Source of the DNA: a virus
IMG/VR virus record: IMGVR_UViG_3300036792_000085
Coordinates: 1 to 23,741 of that record
Length of the DNA stretch: 23,741 nucleotides
Reading direction: 5' to 3' (one strand)
A model generated the notes under the pieces. That model worked only from the letters and a program-made list of their open reading frames with translations, did not search any database and was not told the DNA's origin. Position numbers and translations under genes: made by a program. Shown one piece after another: positions 1 through 5,777 of this stretch. Every line of letters begins with the position of its first letter. Position 1 is the stretch's first letter.

Positions 1-40
1 GGGCTGCGTGGCGGGCTAGGATCAGCCGTTTTACGTCGCG

Positions 41-159
41 CCAAGACTGGTATAGCTTTGCGACCAACATTCGAATAATGGTCTGTTATTCCTTTTATGG
101 TTTTCCAAGACTCGCGGCGGCTCGCTGCAACCTGTTATAATTGTGTCTAATCAAAGACT
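41..159. repeat. Short direct repeats upstream of the integrase, possible arm-type sites
   Basis: The octamer CCAAGACT occurs at 41-48 and again at 105-112, and a one-mismatch copy CAAAGACT lies at 152-159. A 6-bp inverted repeat, GAATAA/TTATTC, sits between them at 73-78 and 86-91. In many temperate phages the DNA next to the integrase gene carries the attachment site with short repeated arm-type integrase sites, so that role is inferred here. The repeats are short and the att core cannot be identified without the other prophage end. Confidence 0.3.
136..141 (+). promoter_or_regulatory. Perfect sigma70-like -10 hexamer for the integrase gene
   Basis: TATAAT at 136-141 lies in the most AT-rich part of the window's left end and 124 bp upstream of the preferred integrase ATG. 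No good -35 hexamer is seen 16-18 bp upstream, where the DNA is GC-rich (CTCGCGGCGG at 111-120), so the promoter may be weak or activator-dependent. It argues against a GTG start at 143, which would lie upstream of the expected transcription start. Confidence 0.35.
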
Positions 160-265
160 TACATGTGTTATTCACTCGCTGAACCTCGTTGCGCCGCGTC
201 TGAAGCCGCCGTCTGATGGCGGGCTCCGTGGCGGGTTGGCGGGACCGATTTCTCTGGACATTCTG

Positions 266-1516
266 ATGCCAACCAAACTGACCGATATCGCGCTGCGCAA
301 CATGAAACCGGACGACAGGCCGCTGACTGACGATATCGTAACGGGCCTGATCGCGACGCCGACAAGAACGGGAGCGAAGTGGAGCGTTCGTTATGTGTCG
401 CCAGTAACGGCAAAGCGGCGCGAAGCCGGGATTGGCGTGTACCCCGATATCAAACTCGCCGAAGCGCGCGAGCGCGGCAAGCAGATGCGCCGGCTGATCG
501 ACGCCGGCAAGGACCCGCTCATCGAACGTGAGAGCGAGCGCGTCGCCGCCACGAAGACCGTCGCGAAGCCGACCTTCGGCGAAGCCGCGAAGTCGTGTCA
601 CGGTGAGAAAAAAGCCGGCTGGAAAAAAACCAAGAATGTCGCGCACTGGCTCGCGAACGTCGAAATGTATTTCAAGCCGATCCTCGCACGGCGGGTCGAT
701 ACGCTGACGCCCGCCGACTTCGCGGAAGCGCTGCGTCCGGTCTGGCTCAAGTATCCGCGTTCAAGCGAGGATGCGCTCTCTCGCGCGAAGATCATCCTGC
801 AATGGTGTTTCGCGAAGGGCTATATCGACCACGTGACCGTCATGGCGAGCCAGTTTGTGCGACCGCTGCTGCCGGGGCGGAAGGTCGAGGTCGCCTCGCA
901 CAATCCGTCGATGCCGTGGAAGAAAGCGCCGGCGTTCGTCGCGAAGCACCTGGCTGGTATCAAGCCGACCGAGCCGATACGCGCCTGCGTGTTCGTGATC
1001 ATCCATGCCGCGTGCCGTCCCAGCGAGGCGCGCGGCATGCGCTGGAGCGAACTCGATCTCGATCACGCGATCTGGACCATACCGGGCGGCCGCATGAAGA
1101 TGAAGAAGATGCACAAGGTTCCGCTCGCCCCTGACGTTGTCGATCTGCTGCGCGCGATGTCCGAGGCACCCCTGCATCCCGAGTACGTGTTCCCGAATAC
1201 GCAGGGCAGAAACTTTATCAGCGACGTGCGGCTGCACGAATTCATGCGGGCGGCCAATGCGCCGAGCGACGTGGAAGGCCGCGGCGCGGTACCGCACGGC
1301 TGGCGCGCGACGTTCAAGGACTGGGCCATCGATCACGGTTATGACGAGCGCGTGGCGGACCGGCAACTCGCGCACGGACCGCGCGGCGAGACCGGTCAGG
1401 CGTACGAACGCACCACGCAGCTGCCAAAGCGCACGCGCCTGATCCACCTCTGGGCCGACTATCTGCAGGGCCGCGCAGTCGCGGAGAACGTGATACCGCT
1501 GACCGCCGCCCTCTGA
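266..1516 (+). CDS. int: Tyrosine site-specific recombinase (phage integrase, P4-like)
   Basis: A 416-residue integrase that would catalyse prophage integration and, with an excisionase, excision. The first 90 residues resemble the DUF4102 arm-binding domain of P4-type integrases, with a KWSVRYVSP strand and a GIGVYPDIKLAEAR helix. A SAM-like core-binding region follows. The catalytic domain shows the family residues Arg251 (in HAACRPSEARG), His344 and Arg347 (HGWR), His370 and the nucleophile Tyr380 (AYERTT). The ATG at 266 is preferred because it begins exactly at the family N-terminus (MPTKLTDIALR). The frame is open back to a GTG at 143, but that lies against a TATAAT hexamer and adds non-conserved sequence. 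No strong ribosome site precedes 266. It stands alone, followed by a structured element ending in T7. Confidence 0.95.
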   Translation: MPTKLTDIALRNMKPDDRPLTDDIVTGLIATPTRTGAKWSVRYVSPVTAKRREAGIGVYPDIKLAEARERGKQMRRLIDAGKDPLIERESERVAATKTVAKPTFGEAAKSCHGEKKAGWKKTKNVAHWLANVEMYFKPILARRVDTLTPADFAEALRPVWLKYPRSSEDALSRAKIILQWCFAKGYIDHVTVMASQFVRPLLPGRKVEVASHNPSMPWKKAPAFVAKHLAGIKPTEPIRACVFVIIHAACRPSEARGMRWSELDLDHAIWTIPGGRMKMKKMHKVPLAPDVVDLLRAMSEAPLHPEYVFPNTQGRNFISDVRLHEFMRAANAPSDVEGRGAVPHGWRATFKDWAIDHGYDERVADRQLAHGPRGETGQAYERTTQLPKRTRLIHLWADYLQGRAVAENVIPLTAAL

Positions 1517-1544
1517 GTCCTGCTAAGTCATTGCGCAATTAATC

Positions 1545-1643
1545 GCGCGCGCCCGGTCAGATCGGCGTAAACCCCGAGCCCGTCTGGAGAACTCCGGCTG
1601 GTATGGGTTTCCCGTCGCCTGCCAGCGGCGCGCGCCTTTTTTT
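1545..1643 (+). ncRNA. Nested-hairpin element ending in T7: structured RNA candidate or complex terminator
   Basis: Four nested inverted repeats can be read downstream of the integrase stop. GCGCGCGCC (1545-1553) pairs with GGCGCGCGC (1627-1635); GGCG (1564-1567) with CGCC (1616-1619); AAACCC (1569-1574) with GGGTTT (1605-1610); CTGGA (1584-1588) with TCCGG (1593-1597), including one G-T wobble. The outer right arm runs directly into TTTTTTT (1637-1643), a typical intrinsic-terminator end. The least that can be said is that this terminates integrase transcription. A processed RNA, or a 3' control element like the lambda sib site, is possible. Confidence 0.5.
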
Positions 1644-1768
1644 ATGGTCAGACGGTTGATTTTCCCTGTCGGAAAACTTACCGTTCCTAAGACGATTCGA
1701 AGCGGCAGCCAATAGCCGGGGTCCATGCGATCAGGGGTTCGTGCGCTGTTCCATCGATAACGGAGTCG

Positions 1769-2128
1769 CTGACCAATGACCAGCACGCAGTCTTCCAGAC
1801 CCAGACATTCAACCTCGCGGCGATCAGCGATATTGGTTCGCACAACGAGACAAGAACCGTCACCAACGATATCGAACACGTCCTCGCCGCGCTCGTCGAG
1901 GCGGGTAGTCTGGTCGTGGACCATCCGTACCAGCGCGTGATCTATCGCGACAGCGAGCACATCTGGGATCAGGTCGTGATCGATGACGCGTGTCGCTTCG
2001 TGCGCTTCGCGCCGCTCAAGGAAAAGCCCGAGGATCTCCGGCCCGAGCCCGCGGCCGATCCACGCGCGCTGTTTGCGCTACTGCTTCTGCACGAGTGCTA
2101 TGCGGGGATTCCGGGAGGCACGTCGTGA
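1769..2128 (+). CDS. Phage hypothetical protein, possibly winged-helix; start codon lost or non-standard
   Basis: The reading frame is open from 1691, after a TAA at 1688, to the TGA at 2126. From about 1769 onward its third positions are mostly G or C, as in the neighbouring genes. The first ordinary start in frame is the GTG at 1916, which would leave 70 residues and discard clearly coding sequence such as NDIEHVLAALVEAG. A CTG at 1769, three bases after GGAG (1762-1765), would give 119 residues. An ATG at 1776 with a better-spaced site is in another frame, so a one-base indel near the start is also possible. The segment ISDIGSHNETRTVTNDIEH followed by a strand-rich region looks like a winged helix, but this is a weak guess. 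The end overlaps the next gene (GTGA). Confidence 0.55.
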   Translation: MTNDQHAVFQTQTFNLAAISDIGSHNETRTVTNDIEHVLAALVEAGSLVVDHPYQRVIYRDSEHIWDQVVIDDACRFVRFAPLKEKPEDLRPEPAADPRALFALLLLHECYAGIPGGTS

Positions 2129-2406
2129 ACAGAAAACTACTCTTGGCGCTCTGCGTGTCCGCGCTGCTTGGCGCGTGCCAGACCGTTCCTGACCAGTACA
2201 CCACTCAGTTCCAGAAGGAAGGCAAGCCGCAGCCCTATATCGATGGTCACGGCGACGGATGCCGCAGCGGGTATAACGCGGCGGGCAATCCGTACTTCAA
2301 GATGACGAAGGACCCCGCACGCTTCGCCAGCGATCCGATGTACGCACAGGGCTGGACCGATGGCTATAACACCTGCAAGTCGCGCTATGAATCCATCGAC
2401 AAGTAA
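2125..2406 (+). CDS. Small lipoprotein
   Basis: A 93-residue protein with a lipoprotein signal: MNRKLLLALCVSALLGAC, with lipobox LGAC and lipidation expected at Cys18. The mature part is hydrophilic and rich in Gly, Tyr and Asp (YIDGHGDGCRSGYNAAGNPY, then QGWTDGYNTCKSRYE), and its two later cysteines could form a disulfide. The GTG start at 2125 is set by GGGAGG (2113-2118), six bases upstream, and by overlap with the preceding stop. It is probably membrane-anchored in the periplasm. Prophage lipoproteins of this size often modify the lysogen surface or exclude other phages, but nothing in the sequence fixes the role. Confidence 0.8.
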   Translation: MNRKLLLALCVSALLGACQTVPDQYTTQFQKEGKPQPYIDGHGDGCRSGYNAAGNPYFKMTKDPARFASDPMYAQGWTDGYNTCKSRYESIDK

Positions 2407-2500
2407 GGCACTCAATGTCCGTGCCGCGCTGCTGCTCGTGCTTGATTACGTCGCCGCGCATGTCGTCTGGTCCGCGCCGCGTCCCGGAGACAGGTCATGA
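2387..2500 (+). CDS. 37-residue hydrophobic peptide gene, coupled to its neighbours
   Basis: This small frame starts at ATG 2387 inside the end of the lipoprotein gene and stops at TGA 2498-2500, which overlaps the next start (ATG 2497) as ATGA. The peptide begins MNPSTSKALNVR and has a hydrophobic middle (AALLLVLDYVAAHVVW) long enough for one membrane segment, then a short charged tail. Third positions are strongly G or C through the part beyond the lipoprotein stop, as in a real gene. It fills a 90-bp gap that would otherwise be empty in a fully overlapping cluster. No clear ribosome site is seen, so translation would depend on coupling. Function unknown. Confidence 0.55.
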   Translation: MNPSTSKALNVRAALLLVLDYVAAHVVWSAPRPGDRS

Positions 2501-2934
2501 ACGCGCGACAGGCACTCGCCATGAGCCTGATGTTTTTCGCGGCCGGCGCAACGGCGCAAACCAGTGCGCAGGAGATCGATGCGGCGAACAAGGCATGGCG
2601 CGACAGCCTGCCCGAGGCGACGGCCGACTATGGTGCCTATCCCTCCAACTACGAAACGATAGTCAGGGCGTATCTGGGAAAATCGCTGAAGGACCCCGAG
2701 TCCGCGCGCTACGGCGAGTTCACGAAGCCCGAAAAGGATCAGGCCATCGAGAGCGTGGGCCAGCGACGCGCGCTCTATGGGTACGTGACCTGCGTCGATG
2801 TGAATGCGAAGAACAGTTATGGCGGATACACGGGCGCACAGCGCTACTGGTTTCTCATTCGCGACGACAGCGTGGTGCGCTATGGTACGGGCAACATGTA
2901 CATCGATCATGCGCCGAAGTGTCTGACGCGATGA
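2497..2934 (+). CDS. Exported hypothetical protein with an LKDPESARY segment
   Basis: A 145-residue protein with a cleavable signal peptide (hydrophobic MSLMFFAAGATAQ, predicted cleavage after the AxA-type ATA near residue 20) and no lipobox. The mature part contains SLKDPESARYGE, a segment recurring in small exported proteins of proteobacteria and their prophages, followed by an aromatic, Gly-rich stretch (YGYVTCVDVNAKNSYGGY). Two cysteines, at the TCVDV segment and near the C-terminus, may form a disulfide. GGAG (2486-2489) lies seven bases before the ATG, and both ends overlap neighbours by four bases. It is probably periplasmic with an unknown role, perhaps at the envelope with the lipoprotein upstream. 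Confidence 0.8.
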   Translation: MNARQALAMSLMFFAAGATAQTSAQEIDAANKAWRDSLPEATADYGAYPSNYETIVRAYLGKSLKDPESARYGEFTKPEKDQAIESVGQRRALYGYVTCVDVNAKNSYGGYTGAQRYWFLIRDDSVVRYGTGNMYIDHAPKCLTR

Positions 2935-3347
2935 CTTCCACACCACTTCTGATCGGTCCGGTCGAGCGCGCCACGCTTCACGAACTGCGTATCCGCGCGA
3001 ACCGTCATCCCGTCGATGCGGCCACGCTTCAGGCGAGGGTCGATACACCTGACGGCAAGGCCGCGCATCGCGCGCAGATGACCGAGCAGAGCGTCGCCAT
3101 CCCGGCCGCGTTCCTTGTGACGTTTAGCATCGAGACGAATCACCCGAGAGGCACGTACCGGCACATGAGCGTAAGCGTGCAGCGCGAGGGGCGCGTACCG
3201 AGCCGCGAGAGCGTCTGGATGATCGCGCAGGCACTCGGCTTCACGGGCACGCTCGATGACTGCATTGCGTACATGGAAAAACTCGACGGCCACGGGGAAG
3301 CCGTGAATGTCCTGCAGCTGGTGACACCCGCCGAGGCGCGCGCGTGA
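2931..3347 (+). CDS. Phage hypothetical protein
   Basis: A 138-residue, soluble, cytoplasmic-looking protein with no signal peptide or membrane segment. I do not recognise a domain. A mixed C-terminal half contains SRESVWMIAQALGFTGTLDDC, which could be two helices. The start at ATG 2931 is chosen because it overlaps the preceding stop as ATGA. The same frame stays open further upstream, to 2415, but there it only shadows the preceding gene. The end overlaps the next gene as GTGA. It sits mid-operon between the exported protein and a DUF3846-like protein. Confidence 0.75.
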   Translation: MTSTPLLIGPVERATLHELRIRANRHPVDAATLQARVDTPDGKAAHRAQMTEQSVAIPAAFLVTFSIETNHPRGTYRHMSVSVQREGRVPSRESVWMIAQALGFTGTLDDCIAYMEKLDGHGEAVNVLQLVTPAEARA

Positions 3348-3673
3348 ACCTCGACTATCCGACGCGGCGCCTGCTGCGCACCGATGGCACGGTGATCGAA
3401 CTCGACGGTCCGAAGGACATGGCCGAGATCGAGGCGCTGATTGGTGGCGACTGCGAGGCAACCGATGTCGTGATGTTGCGCGACCGGCTGCACGTGATGA
3501 TCCTCGACGACACGGGCGCATCCAGGAACCTGCCTGTCAATCCCGCGGCGACCGCGCTCTATCACGAGATCTGCGTCGCCGGTACCACGTGGCCGATTCG
3601 CGGTGACGTGGTGATCCTGCCCGACACCGACTTTGCACGCGAGCCGCTGAACAATCCGGCGCTGCGCTTCTGA
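3344..3673 (+). CDS. DUF3846-like protein
   Basis: A 109-residue protein whose layout matches DUF3846 proteins found in phages and plasmids. It opens with a short strand region (LLRTDGTVIELDGP), continues with an EIEALIGGDCEATDV segment, then NLPVNPAATALYHE, and closes with IRGDVVILPDTDF, corresponding to the family's usual 'N-A-T-L ... I-x-G-D-V-v-v' ending. The biochemical role of the family is not known to me. The GTG start at 3344 overlaps the preceding stop (GTGA), and only two bases separate its stop from the next ATG. The protein is soluble with no export signal. Confidence 0.75.
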   Translation: MNLDYPTRRLLRTDGTVIELDGPKDMAEIEALIGGDCEATDVVMLRDRLHVMILDDTGASRNLPVNPAATALYHEICVAGTTWPIRGDVVILPDTDFAREPLNNPALRF

Positions 3674-3675
3674 CC

Positions 3676-3924
3676 ATGAATACGAACCCGGTCTCATGCC
3701 GCCGCTGCGGCAAGTCCAACGAGGACCAGACCTATACGGGCAGTGTGCTGCGCGTGCCGCACGATGGCGACTGGAGCCTGTGCGGGTACTGCGGTCTGTG
3801 GTCGGTGTTCGACGGCGGCGCGCTGCGCGAACCGACGCCTGACGAGGCGGACGAGATCGCGACGAATCCCGAGGCTATGGAAGCGGCGCGAATCGTCGCG
3901 CAGATAGCGGGTGGACCCCGCTAG
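3676..3924 (+). CDS. Small zinc-ribbon protein
   Basis: An 82-residue protein with two CxxC knuckles, CRRC near residue 9 and CGYC near residue 37, the usual Zn(Cys)4 ribbon arrangement. The C-terminal half is acidic and helical (PTPDEADEIATNPEAMEAARIVAQ). Such phage proteins often bind nucleic acid or a protein partner, but no specific function can be assigned. It is the last gene of the first rightward block, with two hairpins immediately downstream. The ATG at 3676 lies two bases after the preceding stop, so translation is probably coupled. Confidence 0.75.
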   Translation: MNTNPVSCRRCGKSNEDQTYTGSVLRVPHDGDWSLCGYCGLWSVFDGGALREPTPDEADEIATNPEAMEAARIVAQIAGGPR

Positions 3925-3936
3925 TCCCGTGTAGCA

Positions 3937-3969
3937 ACGCGCCGGCGCAGCCCTCACTCGCCGGCGCGT
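3937..3969 (+). terminator. Perfect 11-bp hairpin, first of a tandem terminator pair
   Basis: ACGCGCCGGCG (3937-3947) and CGCCGGCGCGT (3959-3969) are perfect complements around an 11-base loop. No T-tract follows directly; the palindrome CTTTCGAAAG (3970-3979) bridges to the next hairpin. It probably reinforces the terminator downstream or protects the 3' end of the transcript. Confidence 0.6.
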
Positions 3970-3975
3970 CTTTCG

Positions 3976-4006
3976 AAAGCCCGCTCCCTCGTGCGGGCTT
4001 TTTTTT
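3976..4006 (+). terminator. Rho-independent terminator of the first rightward block
   Basis: AAAGCCCGC (3976-3984) pairs with GCGGGCTTT (3993-4001) around an eight-base loop, followed by T-rich DNA to 4006. Position and polarity fit termination of the operon ending with the zinc-ribbon gene at 3924. Confidence 0.9.
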
Positions 4007-4019
4007 CGGGTGCGTCAGC

Positions 4020-4057
4020 CAGTCAGAGTAAAGACTCTGACTGTTTTCGTGTACACG
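4020..4057 (+). promoter_or_regulatory. 10-bp hairpin with TTTT, abutting the palindrome CGTGTACACG
   Basis: CAGTCAGAGT (4020-4029) and ACTCTGACTG (4034-4043) form a perfect 10-bp stem with loop AAAG, followed by TTTT at 4044-4047. The next ten bases, CGTGTACACG (4048-4057), are a perfect palindrome. The hairpin could be another terminator and the palindrome an operator for the second block, but no matching promoter elements are clear. Confidence 0.45.
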
Positions 4058-4135
4058 GGTTCGTCACCCTGACACTATGGATTCCGTAGTAACGCAGTAC
4101 CCGAAACGAACGACCCGCAGGACAGAACAGCGCTT

Positions 4136-4156
4136 CCCGCCTCTGGCGGGTTTTTT
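4136..4156 (+). terminator. Rho-independent terminator with no protein gene upstream
   Basis: CCCGCC (4136-4141) pairs with GGCGGG (4145-4150) around the loop TCT and runs into TTTTTT (4151-4156). It lies 130 bp after the preceding terminator and 31 bp before the next start codon, with no credible coding frame between. It therefore ends either a small RNA or a leader transcript (attenuator) of the following operon. Confidence 0.85.
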
Positions 4157-4187
4157 ATGGGCGCTCTAATTAGTCAGGACAACATAG

Positions 4188-4385
4188 ATGAAACTTGGAA
4201 ACGATGCGCGCCAGCTGTACGAAGCGATCAGGGCGCTATGCGAACCGGGCGAAACGGACACGTACCTCGACCTGGCCGAATCGCTCGCAGAAATCTACGG
4301 CGCGCGCTCTCGCGCGGCCTGCGATGAACTGGTGCGCGCTGGCTATATCACGCTGCACGAAACGTATGTCTCGATCAACAAATGA
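4188..4385 (+). CDS. Small helical, possibly HTH, protein
   Basis: A 65-residue protein that opens the second rightward block. It begins MKLGNDARQLYEAIR and continues with two or three helices (LAESLAEIYGARSRAACDELVRAGYIT) and a short closing strand pair, an arrangement resembling a small winged helix in which a recognition helix precedes AGYI and a strand. The resemblance is by eye only. AGGA at 4176-4179 lies eight bases before the ATG. It may regulate the antirestriction gene next door, but this is inference from position. Confidence 0.65.
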   Translation: MKLGNDARQLYEAIRALCEPGETDTYLDLAESLAEIYGARSRAACDELVRAGYITLHETYVSINK

Positions 4386-4410
4386 GACCGATTTTTAAAG
4401 GAGTAACGAA

Positions 4411-4827
4411 GTGAGCAAGACCATTACCGCGCAAGCCGTCCCGACTGTTGACCGGCTGCGCTTTCTGCCCGAGATGTTTGGAACCGGACTGATGATGCGC
4501 GCCGAATCGCTGCTGTACCACCAGGCGAGCCAGCTGTCGGTCGACTACACAGGCGGCTACTGGGCGTTCTATCGCCTGTCGAACGGCGGCGGCTACGCCG
4601 CACCCGATACGGCAAAGCGCTTCACGGTGTATGTGCCGGGTAACGACTTCGAGGGCGAGGTGAGCGCCGATGCGTTTGGCGTGATCGTCACGCTGTTCGT
4701 GTTCGGCGCGCTCTGCTGGATCGAGAACGAAGCGCTGCGCGAGAAGTTCAACGACCACTACCACCAGCTGCGCGACTTCGCCAGGGACCACGCCGAAGCC
4801 GGCGCGATCTTCCGCGCGATTGACTGA
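4411..4827 (+). CDS. ArdB/KlcA-family antirestriction protein
   Basis: A 138-residue protein of the ArdB/KlcA antirestriction family, which relieves type I restriction of incoming DNA, apparently without the DNA mimicry used by ArdA. Family landmarks run the full length: RLRFLPEMFG near residue 16, MMRAESLLYH, then the signature YTGGYWAFYRLSNGGGYAAPD (about residues 47-67), YVPGNDFEGEVSADAFGVIVTLF, a FNDHYHQLRDFARDH helix and the terminal HAEAGAIFRAID. Length matches the usual 135-145. The GTG start is fixed by AAAGGAG (4397-4403), seven bases upstream. A T8 run follows just after its stop. In a prophage it would protect against host restriction on entry or transfer. Confidence 0.92.
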   Translation: MSKTITAQAVPTVDRLRFLPEMFGTGLMMRAESLLYHQASQLSVDYTGGYWAFYRLSNGGGYAAPDTAKRFTVYVPGNDFEGEVSADAFGVIVTLFVFGALCWIENEALREKFNDHYHQLRDFARDHAEAGAIFRAID

Positions 4828-4848
4828 TTTTTTTTGAGGACTGAAACC

Positions 4849-5361
4849 ATGAACACGAAGACCACGAAGACCGCTGGACAAATCGAGTGCGGTATCTGCA
4901 AGACGCACTTCGCGCCGCTCAACACGAAACAGAAGTACTGCTCGGACGAGTGCAAGGCCGAAGCCAAGCGCGAAGCGAACCGCCGTTTCTATGCGGTGCA
5001 CGGCGGAGCCAAAGCCGACCCAAAGAACCAGATGCGCGCGCAGATCGAGCAGTACCTCTGGGCGCGGACCGGCCAGACGCTGGCCGCTGGCTGGACCGGC
5101 AACGGCGCGGGGCTCGCCTTCACGCGGCGCACCGATGCGCAGCTGGAACGGCTCGGCTCGATGAACGCGGACGCGAAGCGCCTGCTGGCCGATGCCGAGA
5201 AGATCGTCGTCATGCTGAACGTGCGCGCGCTGTGCAACGGCCGGTACAAGGAACTGACGACCATCGGGCAGAGCGAAGCGACGTTGCGCGAAGCGCTCGC
5301 CGTCGCGATTGATGGACTGGCGGAATCGATGACGAACAACGAAGGGGTGATCGCAGCATGA
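4849..5361 (+). CDS. Zinc-finger hypothetical protein
   Basis: A 170-residue protein with a Cys4 motif near the N-terminus: ECGICKTHFAPLNTKQKYC continuing SDEC, that is CxxC then CxxxC, followed by a basic helix (KAEAKREANRRFYAVH). This resembles the short treble-clef fingers that bind nucleic acid. The rest is helical and without a domain I recognise. The ATG at 4849 is preferred because GAGGA at 4836-4840 lies eight bases upstream; an in-frame TTG at 4834 lies before that ribosome site. It follows the antirestriction gene by 21 bases and overlaps the lipoprotein gene downstream by ATGA. Confidence 0.75.
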   Translation: MNTKTTKTAGQIECGICKTHFAPLNTKQKYCSDECKAEAKREANRRFYAVHGGAKADPKNQMRAQIEQYLWARTGQTLAAGWTGNGAGLAFTRRTDAQLERLGSMNADAKRLLADAEKIVVMLNVRALCNGRYKELTTIGQSEATLREALAVAIDGLAESMTNNEGVIAA

Positions 5362-5585
5362 AAGCGTTGTTTGCCCTGGCGCTGGCCGCCTCACTGTCGG
5401 GCTGCGCCGCGTTCTGCGATTCGAACGACACCGGCTGTATCAACAAGGCGAACGCCTTCGCGGCCGGTGTCGCTGCGGCGGGTGTCGCGACGCTCGGCGC
5501 CGCGGCTGCGGTCGAAGCGTCGCGGCCGGTCTACTACTACGCGCCGCCGCCCGTGGTCTATGTCTGCCGCTGGCCTTACTGCTAA
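5358..5585 (+). CDS. Small alanine-rich lipoprotein
   Basis: A 75-residue protein with a lipoprotein signal (MKALFALALAASLSGC; lipobox LSGC, Cys16). After a short Cys-containing segment (AFCDSNDTGC) comes an Ala/Gly/Val-rich hydrophobic stretch (AFAAGVAAAGVATLGAAAAV), then a Tyr/Pro-rich tail ending VCRWPYC. The hydrophobic stretch might lie in or against a membrane. It starts four bases inside the preceding gene (ATGA) and lies 21 bases before the superinfection immunity gene, suggesting an envelope role with it. Function unknown. Confidence 0.75.
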   Translation: MKALFALALAASLSGCAAFCDSNDTGCINKANAFAAGVAAAGVATLGAAAAVEASRPVYYYAPPPVVYVCRWPYC

Positions 5586-5606
5586 ACCTGTTTTTCTGGA
5601 ATCAAG

Positions 5607-5777
5607 ATGACTGTCCAATCCATTGTTTTCGTGTCGCTGCTGCTGTACTTCGTGCCGTCCATCGTCGCCTGCAGACGGAAGAATCGCGCCGCGATCTTCG
5701 TGACGAACCTGCTGTTCGGCTGGACCATGCTCGGCTGGGGGATCGCCCTGATCTGGGCCGTCAAGACTGACGCATGA
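5607..5777 (+). CDS. Superinfection immunity membrane protein (Imm family)
   Basis: A 56-residue membrane protein of the superinfection-immunity family typified by T4 Imm, which sits in the inner membrane and blocks DNA entry by later phages. The first helix (IVFVSLLLYFVPSIVAC, about residues 6-22) carries the family's Pro-Ser-Ile-Val-Ala motif. A basic turn RRKNRAAI follows, and the second helix contains the diagnostic TNLLFGWTMLGWGIALIWAV (about residues 33-52), matching the family's 'N-L-x-x-G-W-T-x-x-G-W-x-x-A-L-x-W'. Only a weak ribosome site (TGGA) precedes the ATG. The stop overlaps the next start as ATGA. The gene is easily missed because of its size. Confidence 0.9.
   Translation: MTVQSIVFVSLLLYFVPSIVACRRKNRAAIFVTNLLFGWTMLGWGIALIWAVKTDA

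Larger units (their letters stand above)
1..237. repeat. Imperfect 17-bp direct repeat flanking the integrase leader
   Basis: Bases 1-17 (GGGCTGCGTGGCGGGCT) reappear at 221-237 as GGGCTCCGTGGCGGGTT, a 15 of 17 match. The first copy touches the window edge, so its full extent is unknown. It could be part of the attachment region or chance similarity in GC-rich DNA. Confidence 0.25.

Noticed and set aside
95-646. A 183-codon open frame on the - strand over the integrase start
   Set aside because: It overlaps conserved integrase sequence in antisense and has an Arg-rich, domain-free translation.
1561-1640. A possible tRNA after the integrase
   Set aside because: No T-loop or anticodon arm consensus is present and the stems do not form a cloverleaf.
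1523-1960. A 145-codon open frame on the - strand after the integrase
   Set aside because: Some stretches look protein-like, but it crosses the T7 terminator element and shares its register with the + frame that has coding-like third positions. All neighbours here run rightward. It is not fully excluded.
1916-2128. GTG at 1916 as the start of a 70-residue protein
   Set aside because: Coding-type third positions continue upstream for about 50 codons and no ribosome site precedes this GTG.
2415-2930. The upstream part of the open frame that ends at 3347
   Set aside because: This part only shadows the exported-protein gene in another frame. The real start is the ATG at 2931 that overlaps the preceding stop.
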